Of a stretch of DNA of 64,000 bases, positions 25,662 to 35,054 are shown one piece after another. Position 1 is the first letter of the stretch; each line of letters opens with the position of its first letter. The notes below the pieces were generated by a model. The model did not search any database and was not told the origin of the DNA. It was given only the letters and a program-made list of their open reading frames with translations. The position numbers and the translations under genes are program-made. The stretch is from Corynebacterium kalidii (GTDB lineage: Bacteria > Actinomycetota > Actinomycetes > Mycobacteriales > Mycobacteriaceae): the NCBI RefSeq assembly GCF_022869005.1, contig NZ_JALIEA010000011.1, forward strand, positions 280,416-344,415, in the 5' to 3' direction.

Positions 25662-26579
25662 ATGACAGACTCCCGTGCCCCCCTCGACGCCTCCAGCCTC
25701 GCCGCCCTCCTCCCGGACGGCTCCCGCGTGGGGCCGATCTCCGTCACCGGGACGACGGGGTCGACGAACACGGACCTGGCGGACGCCTTCCGCGCGGACC
25801 CGGGGACCGCCGACCGGACGGTGCTCCTGGCGGAGGAGCAGGTCACCGCCCGTGGCAGGTTGGGCCGACGTTGGTCGGCACCGGCCGGCGCCCAGGTGAT
25901 CATGAGCGTGCTGCTGCGGCCGTCGGCCGGCGAGGTGCCGCCCGCGCGGCTCGGGGAGCTGCCCCTGTTGATCGGGGTGGCCGTCGCCGAGGCGGCCCGG
26001 GGGACCGGCGTTGACGCGCGGCTGAAGTGGCCCAACGACGTCGTCGTGCTTGACGGACCCGCTCACGGACCCGGCGATGACGCGCGGCCGGCGTCGCCGT
26101 ACGGCTACCGCAAGCTCGCCGGGATCCTCGTCGAGGCGGTGAGCCTCGACCCGGCGGCGGTCGTCGTCGGCGTCGGGCTGAACGCGTCGATCACGGCGGA
26201 GGAGTTCGCCCGGGCGGGGGTCGAGGCGGGCACCTCCCTGGCGGTGGAGGGGGCCACGATGCAGACCGTGCAGGACCGCCGGGCGCTCGCCGCCGCCGAG
26301 CTCTCCCGGATCCTCGAGGTGGACCGGGCCTGGCGTGACGGTGGCGAGGCGCTGGAGCGGCTGCGGCACCGCTACCGCGAGCTCTCGGCGACGCTCGGTA
26401 CCCGGGTGCGTGCCGAACTGCCCGGCGGGGAGCGGCTCACCGGCACCGCCGTGGACCTCGACGGACAGGGCGGGCTGGTCGTCGCGACGGACGACGGCGG
26501 GCGACGGACGGTCACCGCCGGCGACGTCGTCCACCTGCGTCCTGTCTCGGGCGCCGGGTCGACCGGGGCGAAGGACTAG
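25662..26579 (+). CDS. birA: biotin-[acetyl-CoA-carboxylase] ligase
   Basis: 305 residues. Makes biotinyl-AMP and attaches biotin to the BCCP lysine. Shows TTGSTNTDLADAF, the biotin loop EEQVTARGRLGRRWSAPAG, LKWPNDVVV and KLAGILVEA, then a C-terminal SH3-like domain (RVRAELPGGERLTGTAVDLD). No N-terminal DNA-binding domain, so it cannot act as a BirA repressor. The spacer between WPND and KLAG is extended by about 20 residues. Start chosen from the -10 box at 25649. Its target AccBC is encoded in this window. Confidence 0.95.
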   Translation: MTDSRAPLDASSLAALLPDGSRVGPISVTGTTGSTNTDLADAFRADPGTADRTVLLAEEQVTARGRLGRRWSAPAGAQVIMSVLLRPSAGEVPPARLGELPLLIGVAVAEAARGTGVDARLKWPNDVVVLDGPAHGPGDDARPASPYGYRKLAGILVEAVSLDPAAVVVGVGLNASITAEEFARAGVEAGTSLAVEGATMQTVQDRRALAAAELSRILEVDRAWRDGGEALERLRHRYRELSATLGTRVRAELPGGERLTGTAVDLDGQGGLVVATDDGGRRTVTAGDVVHLRPVSGAGSTGAKD

Positions 26580-26590
26580 GGGGCGCCGCC

Positions 26591-27154
26591 GTGCCGAAGA
26601 TCACCTTCGCCCCGGACGAGGAGGTCCTCGCCGAACTGAGCCCGTCGCGGCGCAGCACCCTGTTCCCGGTGCTGGAGCTCGTCGTCATCACCGGGCTGGT
26701 GTGGCTCGCCGTCGGGCTGGTCGACTCCTACCTCGGCGGACTGGCCACCACCTGGGTCGGCTACGTGCCGGACAACATCGCCGACGTCCCGGCGCTCGTC
26801 GGCGACGCGGACGCGGACACCGCCACGGCCGCGCTGTGGGCGCGCCGGGCCGTCCTGGTGGCGTGGGTGTGGTTGAGCTGGCGCCGGTGCCTGCGCCACC
26901 TGCTGTTCCGCACGCGCAGCCGGATGATCCTCACCGACAGCCGTCTGATCACCGCCACCGGGCACATGCGCAGCAGGATCGGGGAGGTCCCCGTGGCGCA
27001 GATCGTGGACGTGCGGGTGCACAAGTCCGAGGTCCGGGTGTTCCTGCGCGGGGGCGGACGGCCACTGGTGCTGCGCGACGTGCCCTACGCCCGGCGTTTC
27101 GCCCGGCTGCTGCATTCCCGCATCCCGGTCCACCTGCCGCGCCAGCTATACTGA
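26591..27154 (+). CDS. PH-domain (bPH2) membrane protein
   Basis: 187 residues: two hydrophobic segments (TLFPVLELVVITGLVWLAVG and AVLVAWVWLSWRRCLRHLLF) and a C-terminal bacterial PH-like domain (RMILTDSRLITATGHMRSRIGEVPVAQIVDVRV). GTG start 11 nt after birA. The same family sits between birA and purK in mycobacteria. Its role is unknown. The TGA stop overlaps the -10 box of purK. Confidence 0.85.
   Translation: MPKITFAPDEEVLAELSPSRRSTLFPVLELVVITGLVWLAVGLVDSYLGGLATTWVGYVPDNIADVPALVGDADADTATAALWARRAVLVAWVWLSWRRCLRHLLFRTRSRMILTDSRLITATGHMRSRIGEVPVAQIVDVRVHKSEVRVFLRGGGRPLVLRDVPYARRFARLLHSRIPVHLPRQLY
27147..27152 (+). promoter_or_regulatory. -10 box TATACT for purK (leaderless)
   Basis: Ends 8 nt before GTG 27161 and shares its last T with the TGA stop of the PH-domain gene. 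Confidence 0.65.
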
Positions 27155-27160
27155 ACCACC

Positions 27161-28429
27161 GTGACTGACGCGCAGAAGACTCCCGACCGAACGCATTCCC
27201 GCCCGGAGGCGCACTCCCCGGACATGCCGCTGGTCACCGTCATCGGTGACGGGCAGCTCGCCCGGATGATGCAGCAGGCCGGTATCGAACTGGGGCTGAC
27301 CGTCCGGCTGCTCGCCGGGTCGACCGGCGCCTCGGCCGCGCAGGCCACCGCGGACGTGTGGCTGGGGGCCTACACCGACGAGGGCGTGGTCCGGGGCGTC
27401 GCCGCGGGCGCGGACGCGGTGACCTTCGACCACGAGCATGTGCCCAACGACTACCTCGAGGCGCTCATCGCCGAGGGCGTCTACGTGCAGCCCCAGCCGT
27501 CGGCGTTGATCAACGCGCAGGACAAGCTGGTGATGCGTCGGCGGATGCGGGAGATCGGCGCCCCGGTGCCGCCGTTCCTGGCGGTGGAGTCCGTGGAGGA
27601 CGCCGCGGGGTTCTGGGACGCCACCGACGGTGCGGTGTGCCTCAAGGCCCGTCGGGGCGGGTACGACGGCAAGGGTGTGTGGTTCCCCGCCACCCGCGAC
27701 GACCTGTGCGCGCTGGTCGCCGACCTCCTCGCCGAGGGGGTGCCGTTGATGGCGGAGAAGAAGGTGCGCCTGGTCCGCGAGCTGTCGGCGATGGTGGCGC
27801 GGACGCCGTCGGGTGAGGTCGCGTCGTGGCCGGTCGTGGAGTCGGTGCAGGCCGACGGGATCTGCTACCTCGCGGTGGCGCCGGCACCGGCGGAGACGGA
27901 GGGACGGCGCCGGGTCGTCGACCAGGCGTACTCCCTGGCCCGGCAGGTGGCCGACGAGCTCGGTGTCACCGGCGTGCTCGCCGTCGAGCTCTTCGAGACC
28001 GTCGACGAGGCCGGGCAGCCGGAGATCATCGTCAACGAACTGGCGATGCGGCCGCACAACACCGGCCACTGGACCCAGGACGGGTGCGTGACCAGCCAGT
28101 TCGAGCAGCACCTGCGGGCGGTCCTGGACCGGCCGTTGGGGTCGACCGCACCGGTGTCCGCCACGACGGTGATGGCGAACGTCCTCGGTGACGACACTGC
28201 CGACCCGGAGATGCCGATGCCCCGGCGGATGGACGAGGTGTGGCGCCGGTTCCCCACGGCGAAGATCCACCTGTACGGCAAGGACTGGCGCCCGCGGCGC
28301 AAGATCGGGCACGTGAACATGTCCCTGCCCCTGGGTGTGGAGGCGACGGCGGAGAACGTCGACGCCCTGCGCCGCGACGCCCGCCTGGCGTCGGACTTCC
28401 TCGTGACCGCACGCTGGACGGACGCCTGA
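27161..28429 (+). CDS. purK: N5-carboxyaminoimidazole ribonucleotide synthase
   Basis: 422 residues, ATP-grasp enzyme making N5-CAIR from AIR, bicarbonate and ATP in purine synthesis. Recognised by VIGDGQLARMMQQAGIELGL, FDHEHVPNDYLEALI, LKARRGGYDGKGVW and EIIVNELAMRPHNTGHWT. About 25 extra N-terminal residues. GTG start set by the TATACT box 8 nt upstream. Product goes to PurE, encoded next. Confidence 0.95.
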   Translation: MTDAQKTPDRTHSRPEAHSPDMPLVTVIGDGQLARMMQQAGIELGLTVRLLAGSTGASAAQATADVWLGAYTDEGVVRGVAAGADAVTFDHEHVPNDYLEALIAEGVYVQPQPSALINAQDKLVMRRRMREIGAPVPPFLAVESVEDAAGFWDATDGAVCLKARRGGYDGKGVWFPATRDDLCALVADLLAEGVPLMAEKKVRLVRELSAMVARTPSGEVASWPVVESVQADGICYLAVAPAPAETEGRRRVVDQAYSLARQVADELGVTGVLAVELFETVDEAGQPEIIVNELAMRPHNTGHWTQDGCVTSQFEQHLRAVLDRPLGSTAPVSATTVMANVLGDDTADPEMPMPRRMDEVWRRFPTAKIHLYGKDWRPRRKIGHVNMSLPLGVEATAENVDALRRDARLASDFLVTARWTDA

Positions 28430-28443
28430 CCCTCGCCGGCAGG

Positions 28444-28449
28444 TAGACT
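28444..28449 (+). promoter_or_regulatory. -10 box TAGACT for purE (leaderless)
   Basis: Ends 7 nt before GTG 28457 in the 27-nt gap after purK. Confidence 0.6.
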
Positions 28450-28456
28450 GACCGGC

Positions 28457-29005
28457 GTGACTACCGAGAACAGCTCAGAGAACAACGCAGGGGCGGACAC
28501 AGGTCGCAGGCCCCTGGTCGGCATCGTGATGGGGTCGGACTCCGACTGGCCGACCGTGGAGCCCGCGGCGCAGGTCCTGGCGGAGTTCGGGGTCCCGATG
28601 GAGATCGGTGTGGTGTCTGCACACCGCACGCCTGAGCGGATGCTCGACTACGCCCGCAACGCCCACTCCACCGGCGTGAAGGTGATCATCGCCTGCGCCG
28701 GTGGCGCCGCACACCTGCCGGGCATGGTCGCCGCGGCGACACCGCTGCCGGTCATCGGTATCCCGCGCGCGCTGAAGAACCTGGACGGGCTGGACTCGTT
28801 GCTGTCGATCGTGCAGATGCCGGCCGGTGTCCCCACCGCGACGGTGTCCATCGACGGCGCGAAGAACGCCGGGCTGCTCGCCGTCCGGATGCTCGGCGTG
28901 GGCGACCCGCGCCTGCTGGAGGGCATGGTCGCCTACCAGGAGCGCATGCGTGACGAGGTCCTGGAGAAGGACAGCCGCCTGAAGCAGCAGCTGATGGGCG
29001 AATAG
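28457..29005 (+). CDS. purE: N5-carboxyaminoimidazole ribonucleotide mutase
   Basis: 182 residues. Class I PurE, converting N5-CAIR to [50 protein letters not shown] and PVIGIP motifs are complete. About 20 extra N-terminal residues rich in Asn/Ser. Follows purK with its own leaderless promoter. Confidence 0.96.
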   Translation: MTTENSSENNAGADTGRRPLVGIVMGSDSDWPTVEPAAQVLAEFGVPMEIGVVSAHRTPERMLDYARNAHSTGVKVIIACAGGAAHLPGMVAAATPLPVIGIPRALKNLDGLDSLLSIVQMPAGVPTATVSIDGAKNAGLLAVRMLGVGDPRLLEGMVAYQERMRDEVLEKDSRLKQQLMGE

Positions 29006-29027
29006 GGCCCGGGGGAGGAGCCTGACG

Positions 29028-30062
29028 ATGTCGGCGATCCTGCTCGTCACCCTGCTGGTGACGGCCGCGGCCGGGGCCACCGCCTGGACCGTGAAGTCGC
29101 GGTCGCGGTGGCAGGGCAACGGACTGATGGTCCTGCTCGTCGCCGAGCTCCTGTGGGCGTGGCTCATCGTCGCCGCCCACGGCGGTGGTTTCCCGCTGCC
29201 GGTGTGGTCGGCGTGGGGTGTCTCGCACCTGGTCGTCGCCGGGGTCGGGTGGGGAGTCGCCCGGTGGATGGGCGACGCCCTGCCCGGTGTCGACGGGCGC
29301 GGCTGGTTCCACCTGAGCACCGTCGTGGCGGCGGCGCTGATGCTGTCACTGGGGCTGGGCAGTGCGGTCCTCGCCCTCGGCGCCTGGGACAGGTGGCGCA
29401 CCTGGGGCGCGGGGGTCAACGACGCGCTGATCGTCCTCACCGTGCTCGGCGGGGCCGGGGTGGTGCTGTGGGTTGTCACGGTGGTGTCGATGGTGGTCTT
29501 CCTGCTGCAGGTGCGGCGTGGACGGCAGCGGCGGGCACCACGGGACGCCGACGCCGTGGTCGTCCTGGGTGCGGGGCTGGTCGCCGACCGGGTCAGCGAC
29601 CTGCTGTCCTGCCGGTGTGACCGGGGTGCCGCGGCATGGCGCACCCTGGAGGCGGCGGACCCGGCGACGACCGCGCCGCTCATCGTCTCCGGTGGGCGGG
29701 GTGAGGACGAGCCGGTCACGGAGGCGGAGGCGATGCACCGCTACCTCGCCGGCCGCGGCTTCCCCCGCGACGTGGTCCTGGAGGAACGCTCCGCCACCGA
29801 CACCACGGAGAACCTGCACTTCAGCCTGGACCTGCTCGCCGGGCAGGGGGTGGCCCACCCGTTCATCGTGGTGTGCACCTCGGACTTCCACGTGATGCGG
29901 ACCGGGCGCATCCTGGAGATGCTGCGCGAGGAGCGGGCCGGCAACGGACGGCCCTTCGACGGGGTGGTGCTCGGCGCACCGACCCCGAAGCCGTCATTGC
30001 CGGCGGCGTACCTGCGGGAATACGTGGCGTTGATGATCCACCGGGTGCTGGGCCGGGCCTGA
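29028..30062 (+). CDS. DUF218 (YdcF/SanA/ElyC-like) membrane protein
   Basis: 344 residues: about four hydrophobic segments in the first 165 residues, then a cytoplasmic or outer DUF218 domain with VVVLGAGLVADRVSDLL, APLIVSGGRGEDEPVTEAEAM, LEERSATDTTENLHF and VVCTSDFHVMRTGRI. Relatives are linked to envelope lipid or peptidoglycan homeostasis, with no settled reaction. GGAGGAG lies 7 nt before ATG. Downstream of purE and convergent with the TPM-type gene. Confidence 0.85.
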   Translation: MSAILLVTLLVTAAAGATAWTVKSRSRWQGNGLMVLLVAELLWAWLIVAAHGGGFPLPVWSAWGVSHLVVAGVGWGVARWMGDALPGVDGRGWFHLSTVVAAALMLSLGLGSAVLALGAWDRWRTWGAGVNDALIVLTVLGGAGVVLWVVTVVSMVVFLLQVRRGRQRRAPRDADAVVVLGAGLVADRVSDLLSCRCDRGAAAWRTLEAADPATTAPLIVSGGRGEDEPVTEAEAMHRYLAGRGFPRDVVLEERSATDTTENLHFSLDLLAGQGVAHPFIVVCTSDFHVMRTGRILEMLREERAGNGRPFDGVVLGAPTPKPSLPAAYLREYVALMIHRVLGRA

Positions 30063-30076
30063 GACGGCGCAGGGGG

Positions 30077-31513
30077 TCAGAACCGCGCCGACCCGCCGCC
30101 GCCGGAGAAGCCGCTGCTGAAGGACACGTTCGTTCCGGAGGACGTGGCGCTCTGGGCGGCCTCGACATCCGCCGTGTGCCAGGAACTGAGGAGCGCGAAG
30201 GGGATCCAGTTCCCGTGCCCGGCACCCACCCGGTAGTCCGCGTCGTAGATCCGGGGAGCATGCCGGTCCCCGTCGTCCGTCGACAGGCCGTCCATCTCCT
30301 GCTCCCGCACCAGGGACAGCACCTGCCCGTAGGAGCGGACGATGGCGGCGTACCGGTCCATGAAGTCCGGGGCGTCGAGGTCGGCCGACAGTGCCTCGAC
30401 CTGCGCGGAGACGCCGGACAGCATCTCCTGCAGGCCGGGCGAGGTGGTGCCGGCACGGGCGGCGGTGACGTCGTCGGAGAGTGCGGAGAGTTCGCGGCGG
30501 CGCACACCGGTGTCGCCGTGCTCCATGGCGAAGATCCGGTCGATGGTGCCCTCCGCGCGCACCATCCTGGTCATCGCCCGGTGGGCGTCGGCGAGGGTGG
30601 CGGCATGCGAGCGGAAGGCCTTGTCGTCGGACTCCTGCGACAGGCCCGTCGCGGAGAGCCCGGTGTCGACGGCGAGGAAGGCGTCACGGCATTCCCGCCA
30701 CTGCCGACGCAGCTCGTCGTCGGCGACGGGTGAGGTCAGCGAGTTCGCCCGCACGTCGATCTGGTCCATCCGGAGCGCGACGTCGGTGTAACGGTCGCTG
30801 ATCTCGTCGAACTGTCCGCGGGCGGTGGCGGCCTTCTTCCTGCGGTGGGCGGCGACCGCCCACCACGCCCCGCCGCCGCCCACGACGGCGAGCACACCGG
30901 CCCCGGCGAGGATCTGGGTGCCGGAGGGGCCGGATTCCTCGACGACGAGGGACGGGTCGGCCGCGGTGCGGGCGCCGTCGAGCATCGCCACGGTCCAGTT
31001 GCCGCGCTGCAGGGCGGGCCGCATGTCGGCGAGCGTCCGGTCGAGGTGGCCGCCCTCGAAGAGGTCGAGGGCGCTGCAGACGTCGTCACCGCAGTACACC
31101 CCATATCCCCGAGACGAGATGCCCACGGCGATGATGAGGCTCCCCGGGGCCCAGGTGGCGCCCTCCCCGGTGCCGTCGGGGACGAGGCGTTCCTCGTGGT
31201 CACCGACCCAGTCGAGGATCCCGTCGTTGAACTGTTCGTCGGTGCCCAGCCCGTCCTCCGAGGAGTCCAGGACGATGTAGGTGACGTCCCGGACCTGGTC
31301 CGGAAGCCCGATCCGGGGTGTCTCCGTGGCGAGGGTGTCCTCGCTGGAGGGGGAGAGGACGTCGTCGGGGTCGGTGACGGTCACGGTGGGGCCGTTCTCC
31401 GGCGCGGCTGCGGCAGCCGGTGTGGTGGCGGCAGCCAGGGGGCCGGCGAGGCTGACGAGGCCGGCGACGAGGACAGCGACGAGGACGGTGGCGGTGCGGA
31501 ACAGTGGTGTCAT
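30077..31513 (-). CDS. TPM-domain-like secreted/membrane protein
   Basis: 478 residues. A signal peptide (TATVLVAVLVAGLVSLAGPLAAA) precedes a TPM-like domain (PDDVLSPSSEDTLATETPRI, DVTYIVLDSSEDGLGT, SLIIAVGISSRGYGVYCGDD), one span (ILAGAGVLAVVGGGGAWWAV), a long helical cytoplasmic part, and the typical end SGFSGGGGSARF seen in TPM proteins that stay near the membrane. Similar to DUF5129 proteins of corynebacteria. Function unknown. It lies downstream of the ABC importer operon on the same strand. Confidence 0.75.
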   Translation of the reverse strand: MTPLFRTATVLVAVLVAGLVSLAGPLAAATTPAAAAAPENGPTVTVTDPDDVLSPSSEDTLATETPRIGLPDQVRDVTYIVLDSSEDGLGTDEQFNDGILDWVGDHEERLVPDGTGEGATWAPGSLIIAVGISSRGYGVYCGDDVCSALDLFEGGHLDRTLADMRPALQRGNWTVAMLDGARTAADPSLVVEESGPSGTQILAGAGVLAVVGGGGAWWAVAAHRRKKAATARGQFDEISDRYTDVALRMDQIDVRANSLTSPVADDELRRQWRECRDAFLAVDTGLSATGLSQESDDKAFRSHAATLADAHRAMTRMVRAEGTIDRIFAMEHGDTGVRRRELSALSDDVTAARAGTTSPGLQEMLSGVSAQVEALSADLDAPDFMDRYAAIVRSYGQVLSLVREQEMDGLSTDDGDRHAPRIYDADYRVGAGHGNWIPFALLSSWHTADVEAAQSATSSGTNVSFSSGFSGGGGSARF

Positions 31514-31541
31514 GGTGGCCCCAGGCTACCGGGGTGCGGTG

Positions 31542-31757
31542 TCAGTCGTAGCGGCGCCAGCGACGCCACACCGCCCACGTGGCGAGCAGGAGCACCGCCA
31601 GCAGCAGCGACGGCCACACGTCCGGGTCGTCCTGCAGTACGTTCCACACCGCCTGGACCAGCGCCAGGACGGTGAAGAAGGCCAGGAACCCGAGGAGCGC
31701 CTCCAGGACGGTGCGTCGGCGCCTGTACTCGGAGTGGTCCGGGCCGTCACCGGTCAC
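31542..31757 (-). CDS. small membrane protein at the end of the sugar importer operon
   Basis: 71 residues with two hydrophobic stretches (LLGFLAFFTVLALVQAVWNV and WPSLLLAVLLLATWAVW) and a basic end (RRWRRYD). GTG at 31757 overlaps the stop of the permease gene (GTGA), so it is translated with the importer. The C. glutamicum tus cluster also contains a small membrane protein of unknown role (cg0833), but placed elsewhere in the cluster as I recall. Possibly an accessory subunit of the transporter. Confidence 0.7.
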   Translation of the reverse strand: MTGDGPDHSEYRRRRTVLEALLGFLAFFTVLALVQAVWNVLQDDPDVWPSLLLAVLLLATWAVWRRWRRYD

Positions 31758-32575
31758 TTCACGCCGCCGGCGGTCAGCCCGGACACGATCCGACGCTGGA
31801 ACACCAGCACCATGACCACCAGCGGGACGGTGACCAGCGCACCGGCGGCCATCGTCGCCGCGTAGGGGAACTGGAAGGCGCTGGCCCCGGTGAACCGGGC
31901 GATCGCCACGGTCACGGGCTCGGTGGAGGTGGTGGACAGCTGCTTGGCCAGCATGAACTCGTTCCAGGTGGCGATGAACGCCAGGATCGCGGTGGTGAAC
32001 AGGGCGGGGGCGGCCAGCGGCAGGATGACCTTGCGGAAGGCCAGCCCCCGGGAGGCCCCGTCGACGCGGGCGGCCTCCTCCAGCTTCCACGGCAGTTCCC
32101 GGAAGAACGAGGTCAGGGTGTAGACCGTGAGCGGCAGGACGAAGGAGATGTTCGGGATGATCAGCGCCTGGTAGGAACCGATCCAGCCGATGTTGCTGAA
32201 CAGCTGGAACAACGGGGTCACCAGCGCGATGCCGGGGAACATCGAGGCGGCGAGGATGATCCCGGTGACGAACCCCTTCCCGCGGAAGTCCACCCGCGCC
32301 AGGGCGTAGGCGGTGAACACGCCGACGACCAGGGCGATCACGGTGGTCGCCACACCGATGATGAGGCTGTTGCCGATGGCGCGCAGGAAGTTGTTCCCGG
32401 CGTCGGTGGCGAGCGCGTCCCGGAAGTTCTCGAGGGTCAGGTGGCTGGGCACCGGGTTGGTGGAGAAGGTGTGGTCCTTGTCGCGGAACGCGGTGACGAC
32501 CATCCAGTAGAACGGCGCGAGTGCCCAGACCAGGATCAGGAGCACGGGCAGGTAGTTGCGGACGACCTTCATCAT
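31754..32575 (-). CDS. sugar ABC transporter permease, MalG type
   Basis: 273 residues, six predicted spans, beginning MMKVVRNYLPVLLILVWALA. The EAA loop that docks to the ATPase is ELPWKLEEAARVDGASRGLA. Partner of the permease gene just upstream, which it overlaps in ATGA. The set (ATPase, lipoprotein, two permeases) resembles the trehalose importers LpqY-SugABC and TusEFGK2; substrate is inferred from that likeness and position. In C. glutamicum this would be TusG or its equivalent. Confidence 0.88.
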   Translation of the reverse strand: MMKVVRNYLPVLLILVWALAPFYWMVVTAFRDKDHTFSTNPVPSHLTLENFRDALATDAGNNFLRAIGNSLIIGVATTVIALVVGVFTAYALARVDFRGKGFVTGIILAASMFPGIALVTPLFQLFSNIGWIGSYQALIIPNISFVLPLTVYTLTSFFRELPWKLEEAARVDGASRGLAFRKVILPLAAPALFTTAILAFIATWNEFMLAKQLSTTSTEPVTVAIARFTGASAFQFPYAATMAAGALVTVPLVVMVLVFQRRIVSGLTAGGVK

Positions 32576-33696
32576 CGGGTGGCCTCCGGGGTGTGTTCAG
32601 GGGACTGCGGGGTGGACGGGCCGTCGCCGGGACCATCGTGACCATCGTGACCGCCGGGGTCGGCCGTGGCCGTCCCGCGGCGCAGGAACCGGCGGCGGCG
32701 CGTCGACGGTGGCAGGTTCCGTGTGCCGGCGACGTCGGCGCCGAGGAACTTCACCATCACGAAGGCGATGGCGAAGATCAGCAGGAAGATCAGGGTCGAC
32801 GCCGCCGAGGCGGAGTTGAAGTTCCCGGACTTGGTGTCGGCGATCACCAGCTGGCTGATCACCGCGGTCGGCGAGTTCGTCGACTCGCTGATCATGATGA
32901 CCGGCAGGTCGTACATCCGCAGCGCGTCGAGCGTGCGGAACAGCACGGCGACCATCAGCGCGGGCTTGATCAGCGGCAGGGTGATCCGGGTGAACTGCTG
33001 CCACCGGGACGCCCCGTCGACCCGGGCGGCCTCGTAGACCCCGCCCGGCACCATCTGCAGGCCGGCGAGGATGAGCAGCGCCATGAACGGCGCGGTCTTC
33101 CACACGTCGGCGATGATCACCGCGAAGCGCGCGGCCCACGGGTCCGTCGTCCAGGCGATGTCGAGGCCGAACAGGGAGTTGACGATGCCGTCGGGGGCGA
33201 AGATGAACTGCCAGAGCTTCGCCGTCACCGCGGTGGGGATGGCCCACGGGATGAGCACGGCGGCGCGCAGCAGGCTGCGTCCCCAGAAGGTCTTCGACAT
33301 GGTGACCGCCATCCACAGCCCCAGGACGGTCTCCAGGGCGACGGTGACGACCACGAAGAAGAGGGTGATCCACAGGGCGGGCCAGAAGTCGGTCGCCAGG
33401 TTGCCCGGGGCGCAGGTCGACGCTTCGCCGGTGGGGGACAGGCAGCGTTGGGTCAGCCAGTACAGGTAGTGGTCGAGGCCGGCGAACCCGCCGTCGACGA
33501 ACATGCCGGTGTCCGGATCCAGGTGCCGGTCGGCCTGGAACGAGAGGTAGACCGCGCGCAGGATCGGGTACCCGATGACCAGAGCGAGCAGGGCCAGGCT
33601 GGGGCCGACGAACCACAGGGCGCGGAGATCACGCTTCTTCTTGGGGATCGCGGAAGTCGTGGAAGTCACGGAATTCACGGAAGTCGTCGAAGTCAC
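32572..33696 (-). CDS. sugar ABC transporter permease, MalF type
   Basis: 374 residues; about six spans with a large outer loop between the first two (DTGMFVDGGFAGLDHYLYWL ... CLSPTGEASTCAPG, two cysteines that could form a disulfide). The EAA loop is GGVYEAARVDGASRWQQF. The Thr/Ser/Val-rich N-terminus contains an iterated TSTTSVNSVTSTTS pattern. GTG start with AAGG 8 nt upstream. The C-terminal 40 residues are Arg/Asp/Gly-rich. Coupled to the MalG-type gene. Confidence 0.88.
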   Translation of the reverse strand: MTSTTSVNSVTSTTSAIPKKKRDLRALWFVGPSLALLALVIGYPILRAVYLSFQADRHLDPDTGMFVDGGFAGLDHYLYWLTQRCLSPTGEASTCAPGNLATDFWPALWITLFFVVVTVALETVLGLWMAVTMSKTFWGRSLLRAAVLIPWAIPTAVTAKLWQFIFAPDGIVNSLFGLDIAWTTDPWAARFAVIIADVWKTAPFMALLILAGLQMVPGGVYEAARVDGASRWQQFTRITLPLIKPALMVAVLFRTLDALRMYDLPVIMISESTNSPTAVISQLVIADTKSGNFNSASAASTLIFLLIFAIAFVMVKFLGADVAGTRNLPPSTRRRRFLRRGTATADPGGHDGHDGPGDGPSTPQSPEHTPEATR

Positions 33697-33722
33697 AGGG
33701 TGAACCTTATCGGTAACGCAGG

Positions 33723-33763
33723 ACGCCCGGTATACCGTCGGTATGGCGACGGCAGCCGGGCGT
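33723..33763 (-). terminator. hairpin between substrate-binding protein and permease genes
   Basis: ACGCCCGG (33723-33730) pairs with CCGGGCGT (33756-33763); the loop holds a second palindrome ATACCG-T-CGGTAT (33732-33744). Such hairpins after binding-protein genes usually stabilise or terminate part of the message, raising binding protein over permease. Confidence 0.55.
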
Positions 33764-33788
33764 GACTGTCGGTGGGGTCTCGGGGGTG

Positions 33789-35054
33789 TCAGCTACTCAC
33801 GTTCGCGATCGCGGACTCCATGTCGTTGGTCGCGTCCTCGACGCTCTTGCCACCGGTGATGGCGGCGTAGGCGTTGTCCCGGACGGCCTTGGAGAGCTCG
33901 TCGTAGTTCGGGGACGCGGCACGCGGCTTCGCGTTCTCCAGGGACTCCTTCAGCGCGGGGAGGTAGGGGAACTCGTCGACCAGGGCCTGGTCGTCGTAGA
34001 TGGACGCCAGCACCGGCGGGAAGGACTCCTCGGCGAAGGACCGCTGGTTCTCCTCGTTCACGATGAACTGCATGAAGTCCAGGGCCGTGGCCTTGTGCTC
34101 GGAGTTGATGTTGATGGCGTTGTTGTAGCCGCCCAGCGTGGAGACGCCGACACCGTCCTTGCCGACGAGCGGCTGGACCTCGACCTTGCCGGCGACGGCG
34201 GAGCCCTCGGCCTCGGCCTCGCCGTACATGTACGGCCAGTTGACCGCCATGGCGTTCTGCCCCTGGGTGAAGCTCAGGTTGGTCTCCTCCTCGGAGGCGC
34301 CGGTGGAGGACGAGGCGATGGTGCCGTCCTCGTAGGCGTCGACCAGCGCCTGGAGGCCTTCACGGGACTCCGCCGAGGTCACGGTGGTCTCCCCGTCCTC
34401 GTCGAGGATGCCGCCGCCCCAGCCGTCCATGAAGTTCCCGGTGTTGATCGTCAGGCCCTCGTACTGCTTGAGCTGGGTGATGAGGCAGTCGTTGTTGTCG
34501 GCGGTGACCTCCTCGCAGGAGGTCACGACGTCCTCCCACGTCTCGGGGGCCTCCGGCACCATGTCGGTGTTGCGGTAGAGCAGCTGGGCGTTGGTGTTCT
34601 GCGGCAGGCCGTAGAGGGTGTCGTTGTAGGTCGCGGACTCCACGGTGGCGTCCAGCAGGCCGTCGGTGTCGACCTCCAGGTCGTCCTGCAGCGGGGCGAT
34701 CCACCCGTTCGCGGCGAACTGGGCGGTCCACACCACGTCCATCGCCATGACGTCGATGTCGGAGGAGCCGGCCTGGAGCGACTGGACGAGCGTGTCGCGC
34801 TGGGCGTCGGCCTCACCGGCGAGTTCCTGGAGGGTGACCTGCTCGTCCGGGTTCTCCTCGTTCCAGCGGTCGATGACCGGCCGGAGCTTGTCGGTGTCGT
34901 TCTTGCCCATGGCGAAGGTGATGGGCCCCCGTCCGTCGGTACCGCCGGCGCCGCCGTCACCGTTGCCCCCGTCGTCGGAGGAACAGGACACCAGTGCTGC
35001 ACTGAGTCCGACGGCCGAGACACCGGCCAGGATCTTCTTTGAGAGGTTGGCCAT
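33789..35054 (-). CDS. sugar ABC transporter substrate-binding lipoprotein (trehalose/maltose type)
   Basis: 421 residues from ATG 35054 with GAAAGGT upstream. Lipoprotein signal MANLSKKILAGVSAVGLSAA with lipobox LVSC (Cys about residue 24), then a Gly/Asp linker and an extracellular solute-binding family 1 domain (PITFAMGKNDTDKLRPVIDR ... AVNWPYMYGEAEAEG). It binds the sugar outside the membrane for the two permeases. Similar in layout to LpqY/TusE. The longer open frame to 35138 lacks a signal-compatible start. Confidence 0.88.
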   Translation of the reverse strand: MANLSKKILAGVSAVGLSAALVSCSSDDGGNGDGGAGGTDGRGPITFAMGKNDTDKLRPVIDRWNEENPDEQVTLQELAGEADAQRDTLVQSLQAGSSDIDVMAMDVVWTAQFAANGWIAPLQDDLEVDTDGLLDATVESATYNDTLYGLPQNTNAQLLYRNTDMVPEAPETWEDVVTSCEEVTADNNDCLITQLKQYEGLTINTGNFMDGWGGGILDEDGETTVTSAESREGLQALVDAYEDGTIASSSTGASEEETNLSFTQGQNAMAVNWPYMYGEAEAEGSAVAGKVEVQPLVGKDGVGVSTLGGYNNAININSEHKATALDFMQFIVNEENQRSFAEESFPPVLASIYDDQALVDEFPYLPALKESLENAKPRAASPNYDELSKAVRDNAYAAITGGKSVEDATNDMESAIANVSS

